DNA of 19,780 nucleotides, taken from assembly GCA_947491175.1 (NCBI GenBank), contig CANLIF010000007.1:1-19780 (forward strand), in the 5' to 3' direction. Source of the stretch: Actinomycetota bacterium. GTDB taxonomy: Bacteria; Actinomycetota; Actinomycetes; S36-B12; UBA5976. Made by a program: the position numbers and the translations under genes. Of this stretch, positions 8,651 to 15,545 are shown one piece after another. The stretch's first letter is position 1, and every line of letters starts with the position of its first letter. Below the pieces are notes generated by a model. The model made no database searches. It was given only the letters and a program-made list of their open reading frames with translations, and had not been told where the DNA came from.

Positions 8651-9412
8651 ATGGCAAGTCGTAATCCAGTCCTGATTCGCGCAACTGGCGAAAGCTTCAG
8701 CGGCGAAACAATTGAAACAGGTTCACTCGGTCAACCTGCGTACTCAGGTGCTCGATTGACTATGGATGATGTAATCGTAAAAACTGGCATGCTCTTTGCC
8801 CTGTTAGTTGCTGGCGCATTTGTCGGTTGGACAACTCCTGGGTTAACTTTTGTGGCATTTTTCTTAGGCCTTGGTTTAGCCTTTGCAAATATTTTCAAGA
8901 AGGAAGTCAGCCCTGCATTAGTTTTGGCTTACGGCGCTGCTGAAGGTGTATTCCTTGGTGGGTTGAGCAAGACTTTCTCAATTGTGTATGCCGATACTGC
9001 TCCTAATCTTGTTTCCCAGGCAGTTATAGGAACCCTGATCGTTTTTGGAACCATGTTGTTCTTATACAAATCCCAGATCATCAAAGTCAATGGCCGCTTC
9101 AAGAAAGTTTTCATGGTCGCCATGGTTTCTTATCTGGTTATTGCTGTTGCTTCATTGATTTCAAGTTTCGCAGGAGTTGGTGATGGCTGGGGCTTCTACG
9201 GCGTTGGTGGCCTTGGCATGCTTCTTTGTGTTGCGGGTGTAGCGCTTGCGTCCTTCTCACTCGTGATGGACTTTGAAATGATCTCAGAGTCAATCGCACA
9301 GGGCGTTCCAGAAAAAGAAGCCTGGCGTTTGGCCTTTGGATTGGCAATCACACTAGTTTGGCTTTACACCGAACTACTTCGTTTAATTGCTATTTTCTCG
9401 GGCGACGAGTAA
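8651..9412 (+). CDS. Bax inhibitor-1/YccA family integral membrane protein
   Basis: The 253-residue protein has a polar N-terminus of about 35 residues and then about seven hydrophobic helices, starting near GMLFALLVAGAFVGW. Family landmarks include YGAAEGVFLGGLS (the AxxEGxxLG region of the YccA/BI-1 fold), an interior FKKVFMVAMVSYLV, FSLVMDFEMI with its acidic residues, and the final EKEAWRLAFGLAITLVWLYTELLRLI. BI-1 family proteins are membrane proteins with pH-sensitive calcium-leak activity in characterised members; the role in actinobacteria is not established. It appears monocistronic: a tRNA lies upstream and a strong terminator begins 16 bases after the stop. The start is set by GGGAGGA at 8637. 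Confidence 0.9.
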   Translation: MASRNPVLIRATGESFSGETIETGSLGQPAYSGARLTMDDVIVKTGMLFALLVAGAFVGWTTPGLTFVAFFLGLGLAFANIFKKEVSPALVLAYGAAEGVFLGGLSKTFSIVYADTAPNLVSQAVIGTLIVFGTMLFLYKSQIIKVNGRFKKVFMVAMVSYLVIAVASLISSFAGVGDGWGFYGVGGLGMLLCVAGVALASFSLVMDFEMISESIAQGVPEKEAWRLAFGLAITLVWLYTELLRLIAIFSGDE

Positions 9413-9428
9413 CAAATCTCAGCAAACT

Positions 9429-9457
9429 AAAGGGGTTGGCTATGCCAGCCCCTTTTT
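9429..9457 (+). terminator. intrinsic terminator after the Bax-inhibitor-like gene
   Basis: GGGGTTGGC (9432-9440) pairs with GCCAGCCCC (9444-9452) through eight Watson-Crick pairs and one G-U, with a TAT loop. It is flanked by AAA before and TTTTT (9453-9457) after. It is the only textbook Rho-independent terminator in the window. Confidence 0.92.
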
Positions 9458-9496
9458 GCATGTGCAAAAACTTCCATTCCTTGGCACAGTAGAGAC

Positions 9497-10081
9497 ATGA
9501 GCGAAATGCACTTGGTTTTAGATACAGATATTCGTGGGCCTTGGCCAGAAGGAACCGAAGTAATTTACTTTGGTATGGGTTGTTTTTGGGGAGCCGAGAA
9601 GAAGCTCTGGAAAATTCCCGGTGTGGTAAGTACTGCAGTTGGATACATGGGCGGAACCGCGAGCGATCCAACATATCCGATGGTGTGCACTGGTGCCACA
9701 GGTCACTCAGAAATTGTTTTAGTTGCATACGATCCATCACAGACTTCCATCTACGAACTCTTGAAATGCTTCTGGGAAAATCACGATCCAACTCAAGGTA
9801 ATCGCCAAGGCAATGACATGGGTTCGCAATACCGAAGTGCGGTTTATTGGACTACTCCTGAACAAGAACTTTGGGTTAAAGAATCTTGCAACGCCTACAA
9901 CAACATTTTGGTAGGCAAGGGTTTTGATCCAATAACAACTGAACTTGCACCAGCTGCAAACTTTAAGTTCTGGTATGCCGAGGAGTATCACCAGCAGTAC
10001 TTGATTAAGAATCCAAATGGCTATGACTGCCATGCCCACACGGGAATTTTGCTGCCAGAGATTGCAACGTTAAGCAGTTAA
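9497..10081 (+). CDS. msrA: peptide methionine sulfoxide reductase MsrA
   Basis: MsrA reduces methionine-S-sulfoxide in proteins and as free amino acid, a cytosolic oxidative-damage repair. The 194-residue product is full length. It carries the catalytic motif GCFWGAEK with nucleophile Cys29, then GYMGGTASDPTY, VCTGATGHSE, WENHDPTQGNRQGNDMGSQYRS, and the C-terminal EEYHQQYLIKNPNGYDCH with Cys178 as the likely resolving cysteine. The C-terminus (DCHAHTG) differs from the YCGxGGxG form of the E. coli enzyme. The ATG at 9497 lies 39 bases after the upstream terminator; a second ATG at 9506 is possible. The stop region overlaps the convergent MFS gene by 12 bases. The electron donor (thioredoxin or mycothiol system) cannot be told. 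Confidence 0.96.
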   Translation: MSEMHLVLDTDIRGPWPEGTEVIYFGMGCFWGAEKKLWKIPGVVSTAVGYMGGTASDPTYPMVCTGATGHSEIVLVAYDPSQTSIYELLKCFWENHDPTQGNRQGNDMGSQYRSAVYWTTPEQELWVKESCNAYNNILVGKGFDPITTELAPAANFKFWYAEEYHQQYLIKNPNGYDCHAHTGILLPEIATLSS

Positions 10082-11302
10082 GTTTTCTGCAATTTTTGGT
10101 TTGCGGGTTTCTGGCATAAATAAGACCAAAATACTGGTTGCAATTGCCACAATCAGACTTGCGATAAATGGCCAAGCAAATCCGCCACTTGAATCAGCAA
10201 GGAATCCGAATAGCAGGGGTCCAATTATGATTCCAAGATCACTCATCATTTGAAAAGTCGCAACAACTGGTCCGCCTTTGCGTCCATCGACCACATCGCC
10301 CACAACAGCAGATGGTGCACCGCCTAAGAACGCAGCGCTCACACCCATTGCAATCATTGCGCCGTAAAAACCAAGCAAAGTCTCACTGGCAACTAAACAA
10401 AGCATTGCCACCACAAGGAACAACGTTCCAATTATCATCGATGGCTTGCGACCTTTGGTATCAGTCATTCGACCAGCGGGCAGCAAAAAGGATGCTTGAA
10501 CCACGCTGGTAGCCAAGAATCCGTAACTTGAAGTTGCTGGACCTTTTTGGAGAACTGAAACCACAAAAAGTGGTATCAACGCAGTCCGGAGTCCAAATGA
10601 AGTCATGCCGTTGGAAAGATTTATCACGAGCGCAGTCCAGTAAGCCCGAAGTTTTAGTGCGGCGCGAAGCGTCATCGCTGGCTCTTGAACTTCGGTAGCT
10701 CCGGAAGTGTCCTTGGTTGGATGGCCAAGACCTTTGGGAAGTGCGAAGTATGCAGTCAGCGCAGCCAAACTAAGTGTGGCGGCGTAAACAAAGAATGGTG
10801 CTCGAATGCTTAAGCCAACTACCAGGCCGCCAACAGCTGGGCCAGCAAGTCCACCGAAAAGAAATCCACCTTGGTAAGTGCTGGCAGCGCGACCACGGTG
10901 TGTTGAATCTACAGTTCGCAATAGTAAAGACATCGAGGACACAGTAAACATTGCTGAGCCAGTACCACCGAGGCCACGAAGAAAAATCAGTTGTTCAAAA
11001 CTTTGGGAGAATCCAGCCAGAGCACTTGATACTGCGACAATACTGAGCCCAATCCACAAAACACTTCGCTCACCAAATTTATTAATTAGCCAACCACTTG
11101 GCGCTGCACTGATAAATCGCATCAGGGCAAAGACACTGATGACTGAGCTTGCCGCGAATGTAGACACTTCGAAGGTTTGCGCAAAAACTGGAATGATCGG
11201 TGCCACGATTCCAAATCCCAGGGCTACACAAAAAGCAACAGCGGTCAGTACTGCCACTTCACTGGGGAGATCTTTAAAGTAACGCTCGAGTAGTTTTCGC
11301 AT
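10070..11302 (-). CDS. major facilitator superfamily transporter (12 TM)
   Basis: The 410-residue product has about twelve hydrophobic helices in two halves. The first-half loop 2-3 motif GWLINKFGERSVLWIG and the second-half PAGRMTDTKGRKPSMIIG are the MFS motif A, typical of proton-coupled exporters of the DHA type. Helix 4 contains FLRGLGGTGSAMF (an R-G motif as in motif B), and TYQGGFLFGGLAGPAVGG resembles the antiporter motif C. The substrate cannot be read from sequence. ATG 11302 follows the ilvA stop by two bases, so the two genes form one minus-strand operon; this suggests, but does not show, a link to amino-acid or 2-oxoacid export. Its stop overlaps msrA by 12 bases on the other strand. 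Confidence 0.9.
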   Translation of the reverse strand: MRKLLERYFKDLPSEVAVLTAVAFCVALGFGIVAPIIPVFAQTFEVSTFAASSVISVFALMRFISAAPSGWLINKFGERSVLWIGLSIVAVSSALAGFSQSFEQLIFLRGLGGTGSAMFTVSSMSLLLRTVDSTHRGRAASTYQGGFLFGGLAGPAVGGLVVGLSIRAPFFVYAATLSLAALTAYFALPKGLGHPTKDTSGATEVQEPAMTLRAALKLRAYWTALVINLSNGMTSFGLRTALIPLFVVSVLQKGPATSSYGFLATSVVQASFLLPAGRMTDTKGRKPSMIIGTLFLVVAMLCLVASETLLGFYGAMIAMGVSAAFLGGAPSAVVGDVVDGRKGGPVVATFQMMSDLGIIIGPLLFGFLADSSGGFAWPFIASLIVAIATSILVLFMPETRKPKIAENLTA

Positions 11303-11304
11303 TA

Positions 11305-12516
11305 CTAGTAATAAGTCACAATTTCAAAACCTTGGGCAACAATCTGCGCCAAAATTTGTTCACGGTGCTCAAAGCCGCGGGTCTCGAGTTCTAATTCAAC
11401 GTCAACTTCACTGATTGCCAAAGCCGGATTCATACGAGTGTGTGAGGTTTGAATAATGTTTGTTCCCATCTCGGCGACACAATTTACTAGCTTGGCAAGT
11501 GAGCCAGGTTGATCGCCTAACCTGACTTGCACCATTAAGAATCTGCCAGAAGTAGCAAGCCCAGTTCGTAAGACACGGTTCAGTAGCAGGGGATCAATGT
11601 TTCCACCTGACAAAGTGGCAACTACCGGACCTTCAAATGCATCTGGATCATCCAGGATGGCTGCAACTGCTGCAATACCACCGGCCTCAACCGTTAGCTT
11701 GCTGCGTTCCAAAGTCAGCAGGAGTGCCCGCGCAAGTGAAGCTTCACTTACGGTTCGAATCTCATCAACGTGTTTTTGAATGATTTGGAATGGCACATCT
11801 CCAGGTTTTCCAACCGCAATGCCGTCGGCCATAGTTGACATTTTTGGCAGCATTTGTGGTGAGCCAGCGGCAAGTGATGGTGGATAGGCTGCGGCCATTT
11901 CGGCTTGGACCCCGATTACTTTAATGTCTGGTCGCAAACTCTTAATTGCCAGCGCAGTTCCAGCTAGCAATCCGCCACCACCGGTGCAGACCACAACCGT
12001 TTTCACGTCAGGATTTTGTGCCAAGATTTCAAGGCCCATAGTTCCTTGCCCCGCCACAATGTGTTCGTGATCAAACGGGTGGATAAATACTGCGCCGGTT
12101 TCATCTGAGAACGAGCTCGCAGCAATTAGCGCTTCGTCAATTGTTTTGCCAGAAAAAATCACGTCGGCACCGTAGCCAAGTGTTGCCTGGTACTTAGGCA
12201 GCGTCGCACCTTCTGGCATGAAGATAGTTGCTTTGATTCCAAGAATCTGGGCGGCAAGTGCAACACCCTGGGCATGGTTTCCAGCGCTTGCGGCAACAAC
12301 ACCTTTACTTCGTTGCTCTGCAGTTAATCGAGCAATTCGGTTGTAGGCCCCACGAATTTTAAAGGAACCTGCTCGTTGAAGATTTTCACACTTGAATGTG
12401 ACATCAACTCCGTACTTCTTTTCAATCCAGCCGGCACTGATTGAGGGAGTCTTCTTGATTACGCCGTCTAATAACCTGGCTGCGTCATTTATGTCTTCAA
12501 GAGTTACGGGCTGCAC
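11305..12516 (-). CDS. ilvA: threonine ammonia-lyase with one C-terminal ACT-like domain
   Basis: This PLP enzyme deaminates threonine to 2-oxobutanoate, the first step toward isoleucine, or a catabolic route. The 403-residue product has the PLP lysine in RAGSFKIRGAYN (Lys53), SAGNHAQGVA, the phosphate-cradling TGGGGLLAG, and LSGGNIDP. A single ACT-type regulatory domain is at about 325-403 (VQVRLGDQPGSLAKLVNCVAEMG). The length and single regulatory domain match the shorter threonine dehydratase form rather than the 514-residue E. coli IlvA with two such domains. The start is GTG 12516; no clear Shine-Dalgarno is seen on the minus strand, so a leaderless or weakly initiated mRNA is possible. 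It is followed two bases later by the MFS gene. Confidence 0.93.
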   Translation of the reverse strand: MQPVTLEDINDAARLLDGVIKKTPSISAGWIEKKYGVDVTFKCENLQRAGSFKIRGAYNRIARLTAEQRSKGVVAASAGNHAQGVALAAQILGIKATIFMPEGATLPKYQATLGYGADVIFSGKTIDEALIAASSFSDETGAVFIHPFDHEHIVAGQGTMGLEILAQNPDVKTVVVCTGGGGLLAGTALAIKSLRPDIKVIGVQAEMAAAYPPSLAAGSPQMLPKMSTMADGIAVGKPGDVPFQIIQKHVDEIRTVSEASLARALLLTLERSKLTVEAGGIAAVAAILDDPDAFEGPVVATLSGGNIDPLLLNRVLRTGLATSGRFLMVQVRLGDQPGSLAKLVNCVAEMGTNIIQTSHTRMNPALAISEVDVELELETRGFEHREQILAQIVAQGFEIVTYY

Positions 12517-12663
12517 TGGTCAATATTGGCACGGCTTGGCTCAACAATCTAATTTCCAAGTTTGAAAAGTGCGCTTACCAACCCTGCTACTTGAGGATTA
12601 TGAGGTTTCTCAGGACTGGTAAGTTAGGCCTAGCAATCAATACTTCTAAGGATTTAAGCGAAT
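12517..12663. other. divergent intergenic region between ilvA and the ABC exporter
   Basis: This 147-base spacer must hold the promoters of both the minus-strand ilvA-MFS operon and the plus-strand ABC exporter operon. It contains the spaced inverted repeat listed separately, a TGAGG direct repeat (12592-12596 and 12601-12605, nine bases apart) within the loop, and AAGGA (12649-12653) ten bases before the ATG 12664 as ribosome-binding site. TTGAAA (12562-12567) could be a -35, but no good -10 partners it at normal spacing. I cannot assign promoters with confidence. Confidence 0.5.
12574..12623 (+). promoter_or_regulatory. long spaced inverted repeat upstream of the ABC exporter
   Basis: CTTACCA (12574-12580) is the exact reverse complement of TGGTAAG (12617-12623). 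Inside it CCTG (12583-12586) pairs with CAGG (12611-12614). The two helices are separated by symmetrical AC/AC, leaving a 24-base loop with a duplicated TGAGG. It ends 40 bases before the exporter start. It could be an RNA hairpin in the leader or a two-half-site operator; the sequence cannot decide. Confidence 0.5.
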
Positions 12664-13662
12664 ATGACACTTGCGATCAAAGCATCAGGGTTGGCCAAGG
12701 CCTATGGAGATGTGATTGCGCTCAATGGCATCGACATTGAAGTTGAGCAAGGAACAGTTCTGGGCTTACTAGGACCTAACGGTTCAGGTAAAACAACAAC
12801 TGTGCGAATTCTGGCGACTCTGCTGCAAGCCGATAGTGGCTCGGCGAGTGTCGGGGGCTTTGATGTTGCTACCCAGGCTGACGAAGTTCGCAGTGTAATT
12901 GGGTTAACTGGTCAATACGCCGCTGTTGACGAGTACTTAACCGGCCGTGAAAATCTAGAACTATTCGGACGCCTATTTCACTTGAGCAAATTTGACGCTG
13001 CAAAGCGAGCAACCGAGCTCTTTGATCGATTTGATTTATCAGATGCAGCTGACCGGGGAATTAAAGGTTACTCCGGTGGCATGCGCCGCCGCCTTGACCT
13101 AGCCGCCTCGTTAATTGGCCGACCAAACGTTTTGTTCCTTGATGAACCAACTACAGGACTCGATCCACGCAGCCGTCAAGGTATGTGGGCGGTCATTGAA
13201 GATTTAGTTTCAGAAGGAACCACGGTACTTCTGACAACTCAGTATTTGGAAGAAGCTGACCAACTTGCTGATCGAATCGTAGTTCTCGATCACGGCAACG
13301 TGATTGCAAAAGGAACTTCTAATGAACTTAAATCCCAGGTGGGTGGTGACCGAATCGAGATCGTTGTCGAATCTGCCAATGATGTTGCTAATGCTGTCAA
13401 TTTGATTCAGAAATTTGGATCTGCTCCAGCCACCACAGAAGAAGTGACAAAGACAGTACTGCTTCCAGTTGCTGGTGGATCAACTGCGATCGTAAACATT
13501 GTTCGAAAACTCGATGAAAACAAAATTGCAATTGCAGACATTGCACTTCGTAGACCAACACTTGATGACGTATTCCTAAGTCTTACTGGACATGTGACTG
13601 AAGGTAATGAAGAATCTTCCGCACCTGCCAAGAGACGTCGCGGAAGAAAAGGTAGGAGCTAA
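12664..13662 (+). CDS. ABC exporter ATP-binding protein, DrrA-like
   Basis: The 332-residue cytosolic ATPase has Walker A GPNGSGKTT (37-45, Lys43), the ABC signature YSGGMRRRLDLA (Ser137-Gly139), Walker B VLFLDEP (Asp160, Glu161) followed by TTGLDPRSR (D-loop), and a switch region TVLLTTQYLEEAD in which Gln occupies the usual H-loop position, as in many DrrA/daunorubicin-resistance-type ATPases. After the nucleotide-binding domain (about 1-215) comes an extra C-terminal region (about 225-315) typical of the DrrA group, then a strongly basic tail (KRRRGRKGRS). It pairs with the permease two bases downstream. The substrate (drug, lipid or polyketide) is unknown, and no biosynthetic genes lie nearby. 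Confidence 0.93.
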   Translation: MTLAIKASGLAKAYGDVIALNGIDIEVEQGTVLGLLGPNGSGKTTTVRILATLLQADSGSASVGGFDVATQADEVRSVIGLTGQYAAVDEYLTGRENLELFGRLFHLSKFDAAKRATELFDRFDLSDAADRGIKGYSGGMRRRLDLAASLIGRPNVLFLDEPTTGLDPRSRQGMWAVIEDLVSEGTTVLLTTQYLEEADQLADRIVVLDHGNVIAKGTSNELKSQVGGDRIEIVVESANDVANAVNLIQKFGSAPATTEEVTKTVLLPVAGGSTAIVNIVRKLDENKIAIADIALRRPTLDDVFLSLTGHVTEGNEESSAPAKRRRGRKGRS

Positions 13663-13664
13663 AC

Positions 13665-14513
13665 ATGAGCACTCTGACACCACAATCGGTAAAGGAATCG
13701 ACGGCGCCGCGCCCGCGCTTCGGTTGGTTGATCACAGACAGTATTGCAGTTTCACGTCGGCACCTGTTGAAAATCACGCGAGTCCCAGAATCGCTTTTCT
13801 TTGCATTGATTCAGCCCGTGATGTTTGTTTTGCTGTTCGCATTTGTATTCGGTGGCGCAATTGATGTTGGTCCCGGTGGCGCGCAGGCGTATCGAGAATA
13901 TTTGATTCCTGGCATTTTGGCCCAGACCGTTATGTTTGCAGTTGCAGGAATCACAGTTGGCATAACTGAAGATGCCAGCAAAGGAATCATGGATAGATTC
14001 CGTTCCCTTCCAATGCGACCAGGCGCTGTCCTAACTGGTCATACTCTGGCTTCTTTACTACAAAACATTTTGGTAATCATGATTCTTTCAATCACTGGTT
14101 TAGCTGTTGGTTGGAGAATTAATACCGGCTTTTCTGATGCCGCGTTAGCCTATTTAATGTTTGCCTCGTTTGCTTATTCAATTACTTGGGTTGGCGCTTG
14201 GATTGGCCTTCACATGCCAAACTCTGAAGTCGCTGGCACTGCTGGACTGGCTTGGATCTTTCCATTTACCTTCGCATCAAACATCTTTACCCCGGTTGCC
14301 ACAATGCCAGGTTGGTTACAGCCGTTTGTTTTGTGGAATCCAGTTTCTTGCTTAGCACTTGCTGCTCGCGAGTTATTTGGTAACCCAACACCATTGCTGG
14401 GGGATTCATTCCCAGAGCGCTACCCAGTTCAACTTTCATTTGGGTATTCGTTATTGCTATTAGCGATTTTTGCGCCACTTGCTGTGCGCGCATTTAAAAC
14501 CCGCAATAAGTAG
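13665..14513 (+). CDS. ABC-2 type permease, DrrB-like
   Basis: The 282-residue membrane protein has a cytosolic N-terminus of about 45 residues and six hydrophobic helices beginning at ESLFFALIQPVMFVLLFAFVFG. The coupling-like stretch GIMDRFRSLPMRPGAVLTGH, between helices 2 and 3, is characteristic of ABC-2 permeases of the DrrB family. WLQPFVLWNPVSCLALAAREL near the end is also a family hallmark. Start ATG 13665 lies two bases after the ATPase stop with AGGAG (13654-13658) upstream, so the pair is one operon and presumably assembles as a 2+2 exporter in the plasma membrane. Its stop is two bases from the convergent greA stop. Confidence 0.92.
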   Translation: MSTLTPQSVKESTAPRPRFGWLITDSIAVSRRHLLKITRVPESLFFALIQPVMFVLLFAFVFGGAIDVGPGGAQAYREYLIPGILAQTVMFAVAGITVGITEDASKGIMDRFRSLPMRPGAVLTGHTLASLLQNILVIMILSITGLAVGWRINTGFSDAALAYLMFASFAYSITWVGAWIGLHMPNSEVAGTAGLAWIFPFTFASNIFTPVATMPGWLQPFVLWNPVSCLALAARELFGNPTPLLGDSFPERYPVQLSFGYSLLLLAIFAPLAVRAFKTRNK

Positions 14514-14515
14514 AG

Positions 14516-14998
14516 CTAAGGAACGTAAAGTTCTGCCGTGACGATAACTATCCGGAGAGTTTTCCCGGAAGGCGTTTCGTATGAAATTTCAGCACCAACC
14601 TCTTGGTTGAGCACTGCTGCTCCCATTGGACTGGTTGGCGAATAAACATCAATAGAAGTGTGGGCTGCCTCTTCGCGAGATCCGAGTAAAAACGTTTCAG
14701 TGTCATCCAGATCTGGAAAGTTAACGGTCACAACCATGCCTTGAGAAACTATTCCTTCTTCAATTTCGGGGGTTCCAATTTGCGCAGCCTCTAGCATCTT
14801 TGTTAGCTGGCGTACCCGGCCTTCATTTTTGCCTTGCTCTTCTCGGGCTGCGTGGTAGCCACCGTTTTCCTTTAAGTCGCCTTCTTCGCGAGCAGCGGTA
14901 ATACGCGCTTTAATCTCTTCGCGAAACACACCACTTTTATGCTCCAGCTCAGCTTTGAGCCGATCGAATGCCTCTTGCGTTAACCAAACTTCGTTCAT
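14516..14998 (-). CDS. greA: transcription elongation factor GreA
   Basis: GreA enters the RNA polymerase secondary channel and stimulates cleavage of backtracked transcripts. The 160-residue product has the N-terminal coiled coil with the tip sequence EEGDLKENGGYHAAREEQGK; Asp41 and Glu44 are the acidic tip residues. The C-terminal FKBP-like domain follows (YSPTSPMGAAVLNQEVGAEISYETPSGK). The reading frame is open well upstream, into the DUF4307 gene, but ATG 14998 gives the family-typical start MNEVWLTQEAFDRLKAEL. No Shine-Dalgarno precedes it; a TAATGT box seven bases upstream suggests a leaderless transcript. DUF4307 lies just upstream on the same strand, as in Mycobacterium (Rv1081c-Rv1080c). 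Confidence 0.95.
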   Translation of the reverse strand: MNEVWLTQEAFDRLKAELEHKSGVFREEIKARITAAREEGDLKENGGYHAAREEQGKNEGRVRQLTKMLEAAQIGTPEIEEGIVSQGMVVTVNFPDLDDTETFLLGSREEAAHTSIDVYSPTSPMGAAVLNQEVGAEISYETPSGKTLRIVIVTAELYVP

Positions 14999-15005
14999 TC
15001 GATAG

Positions 15006-15011
15006 ACATTA
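15006..15011 (-). promoter_or_regulatory. greA: candidate -10 element for leaderless greA mRNA
   Basis: On the minus strand TAATGT (fits TAnnnT) ends seven bases before the A of the greA ATG at 14998, the spacing expected if transcription begins at the start codon. No Shine-Dalgarno is present. No convincing -35 is visible. Confidence 0.35.
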
Positions 15012-15018
15012 CGCGAAT

Positions 15019-15498
15019 TTAGCTTGTTGGTGCGACTCCGGGCGCGACCTGCTCGGGAATTTTCACGCCTGGTGGGAAATTTGCTGGGGGAACCCTGAAG
15101 TTTTTGGAGTTTGAACATCCCAAAACTTCAGCTAGTACGGCTTGGCCGTTTGTCGTTAAGGGGTAGGTGATCTGCTCGTAATCAGTGCCACCAGGAACTG
15201 TAACCGTTGCGTAACCAACATCAGTTCGAAAAACATCCTGTGCTCGAACCACGCAGTAGGTAGTCAGTACTGGGCCGCGGGCCAGCTCCCAAGTCACATT
15301 TACTTGAGTTGGCGAGATCAGTTCAAAGGTAAGAAGTTGTGCACTAACGCTTGGGTTCTGCTGGCGATATGTTGCGTAAGCGAGGCTTCCTGAAACGACA
15401 CTGGCAATCAAGATCCCAATTAGCACTGGGACCACACGCCTGCGACGCACACCGTACCGAAGTTGGATGTGGGCTGGAAGGTTTGTGTGGTTTGGCAT
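15019..15498 (-). CDS. DUF4307 family single-pass membrane protein
   Basis: The 159-residue protein has a basic N-terminus (QLRYGVRRRRVV), one membrane helix at about 23-43 (VVPVLIGILIASVVSGSLAYA) and a C-terminal domain that should be extracytoplasmic, with the family-like segment FELISPTQVNVTWEL, two Cys residues (TTYCVVRA and VLGCSNS) that could form a disulfide, and a Pro-rich tail. The family sits next to greA and mca in many actinobacteria (Rv1081c position). No molecular function is known. ATG 15498 has GGAGG (plus-strand CCTCC, 15503-15507) four bases upstream. It diverges from mca across 47 bases and is followed after 20 bases by greA. Confidence 0.85.
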   Translation of the reverse strand: MPNHTNLPAHIQLRYGVRRRRVVPVLIGILIASVVSGSLAYATYRQQNPSVSAQLLTFELISPTQVNVTWELARGPVLTTYCVVRAQDVFRTDVGYATVTVPGGTDYEQITYPLTTNGQAVLAEVLGCSNSKNFRVPPANFPPGVKIPEQVAPGVAPTS

Positions 15499-15545
15499 GC
15501 TGCCTCCAGAATACGGCCTAGGAAGAGATAGTGGAGAATAGAGGC

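Noticed and set aside
9390..9791. 133-codon minus-strand frame across the terminator and msrA 5' half
   Set aside because: It runs through an intrinsic terminator and the catalytic MsrA region; no family resemblance.
10878..11282. 134-codon plus-strand frame inside the MFS gene
   Set aside because: It lies opposite well-supported MFS coding sequence; composition is Arg/Thr/Pro-rich with no domain or credible ribosome-binding site.
12664..14513. DrrAB-like exporter as part of an antibiotic gene cluster
   Set aside because: No polyketide, peptide or tailoring genes nearby; both sides are housekeeping genes, so it is better called a general exporter of unknown substrate.
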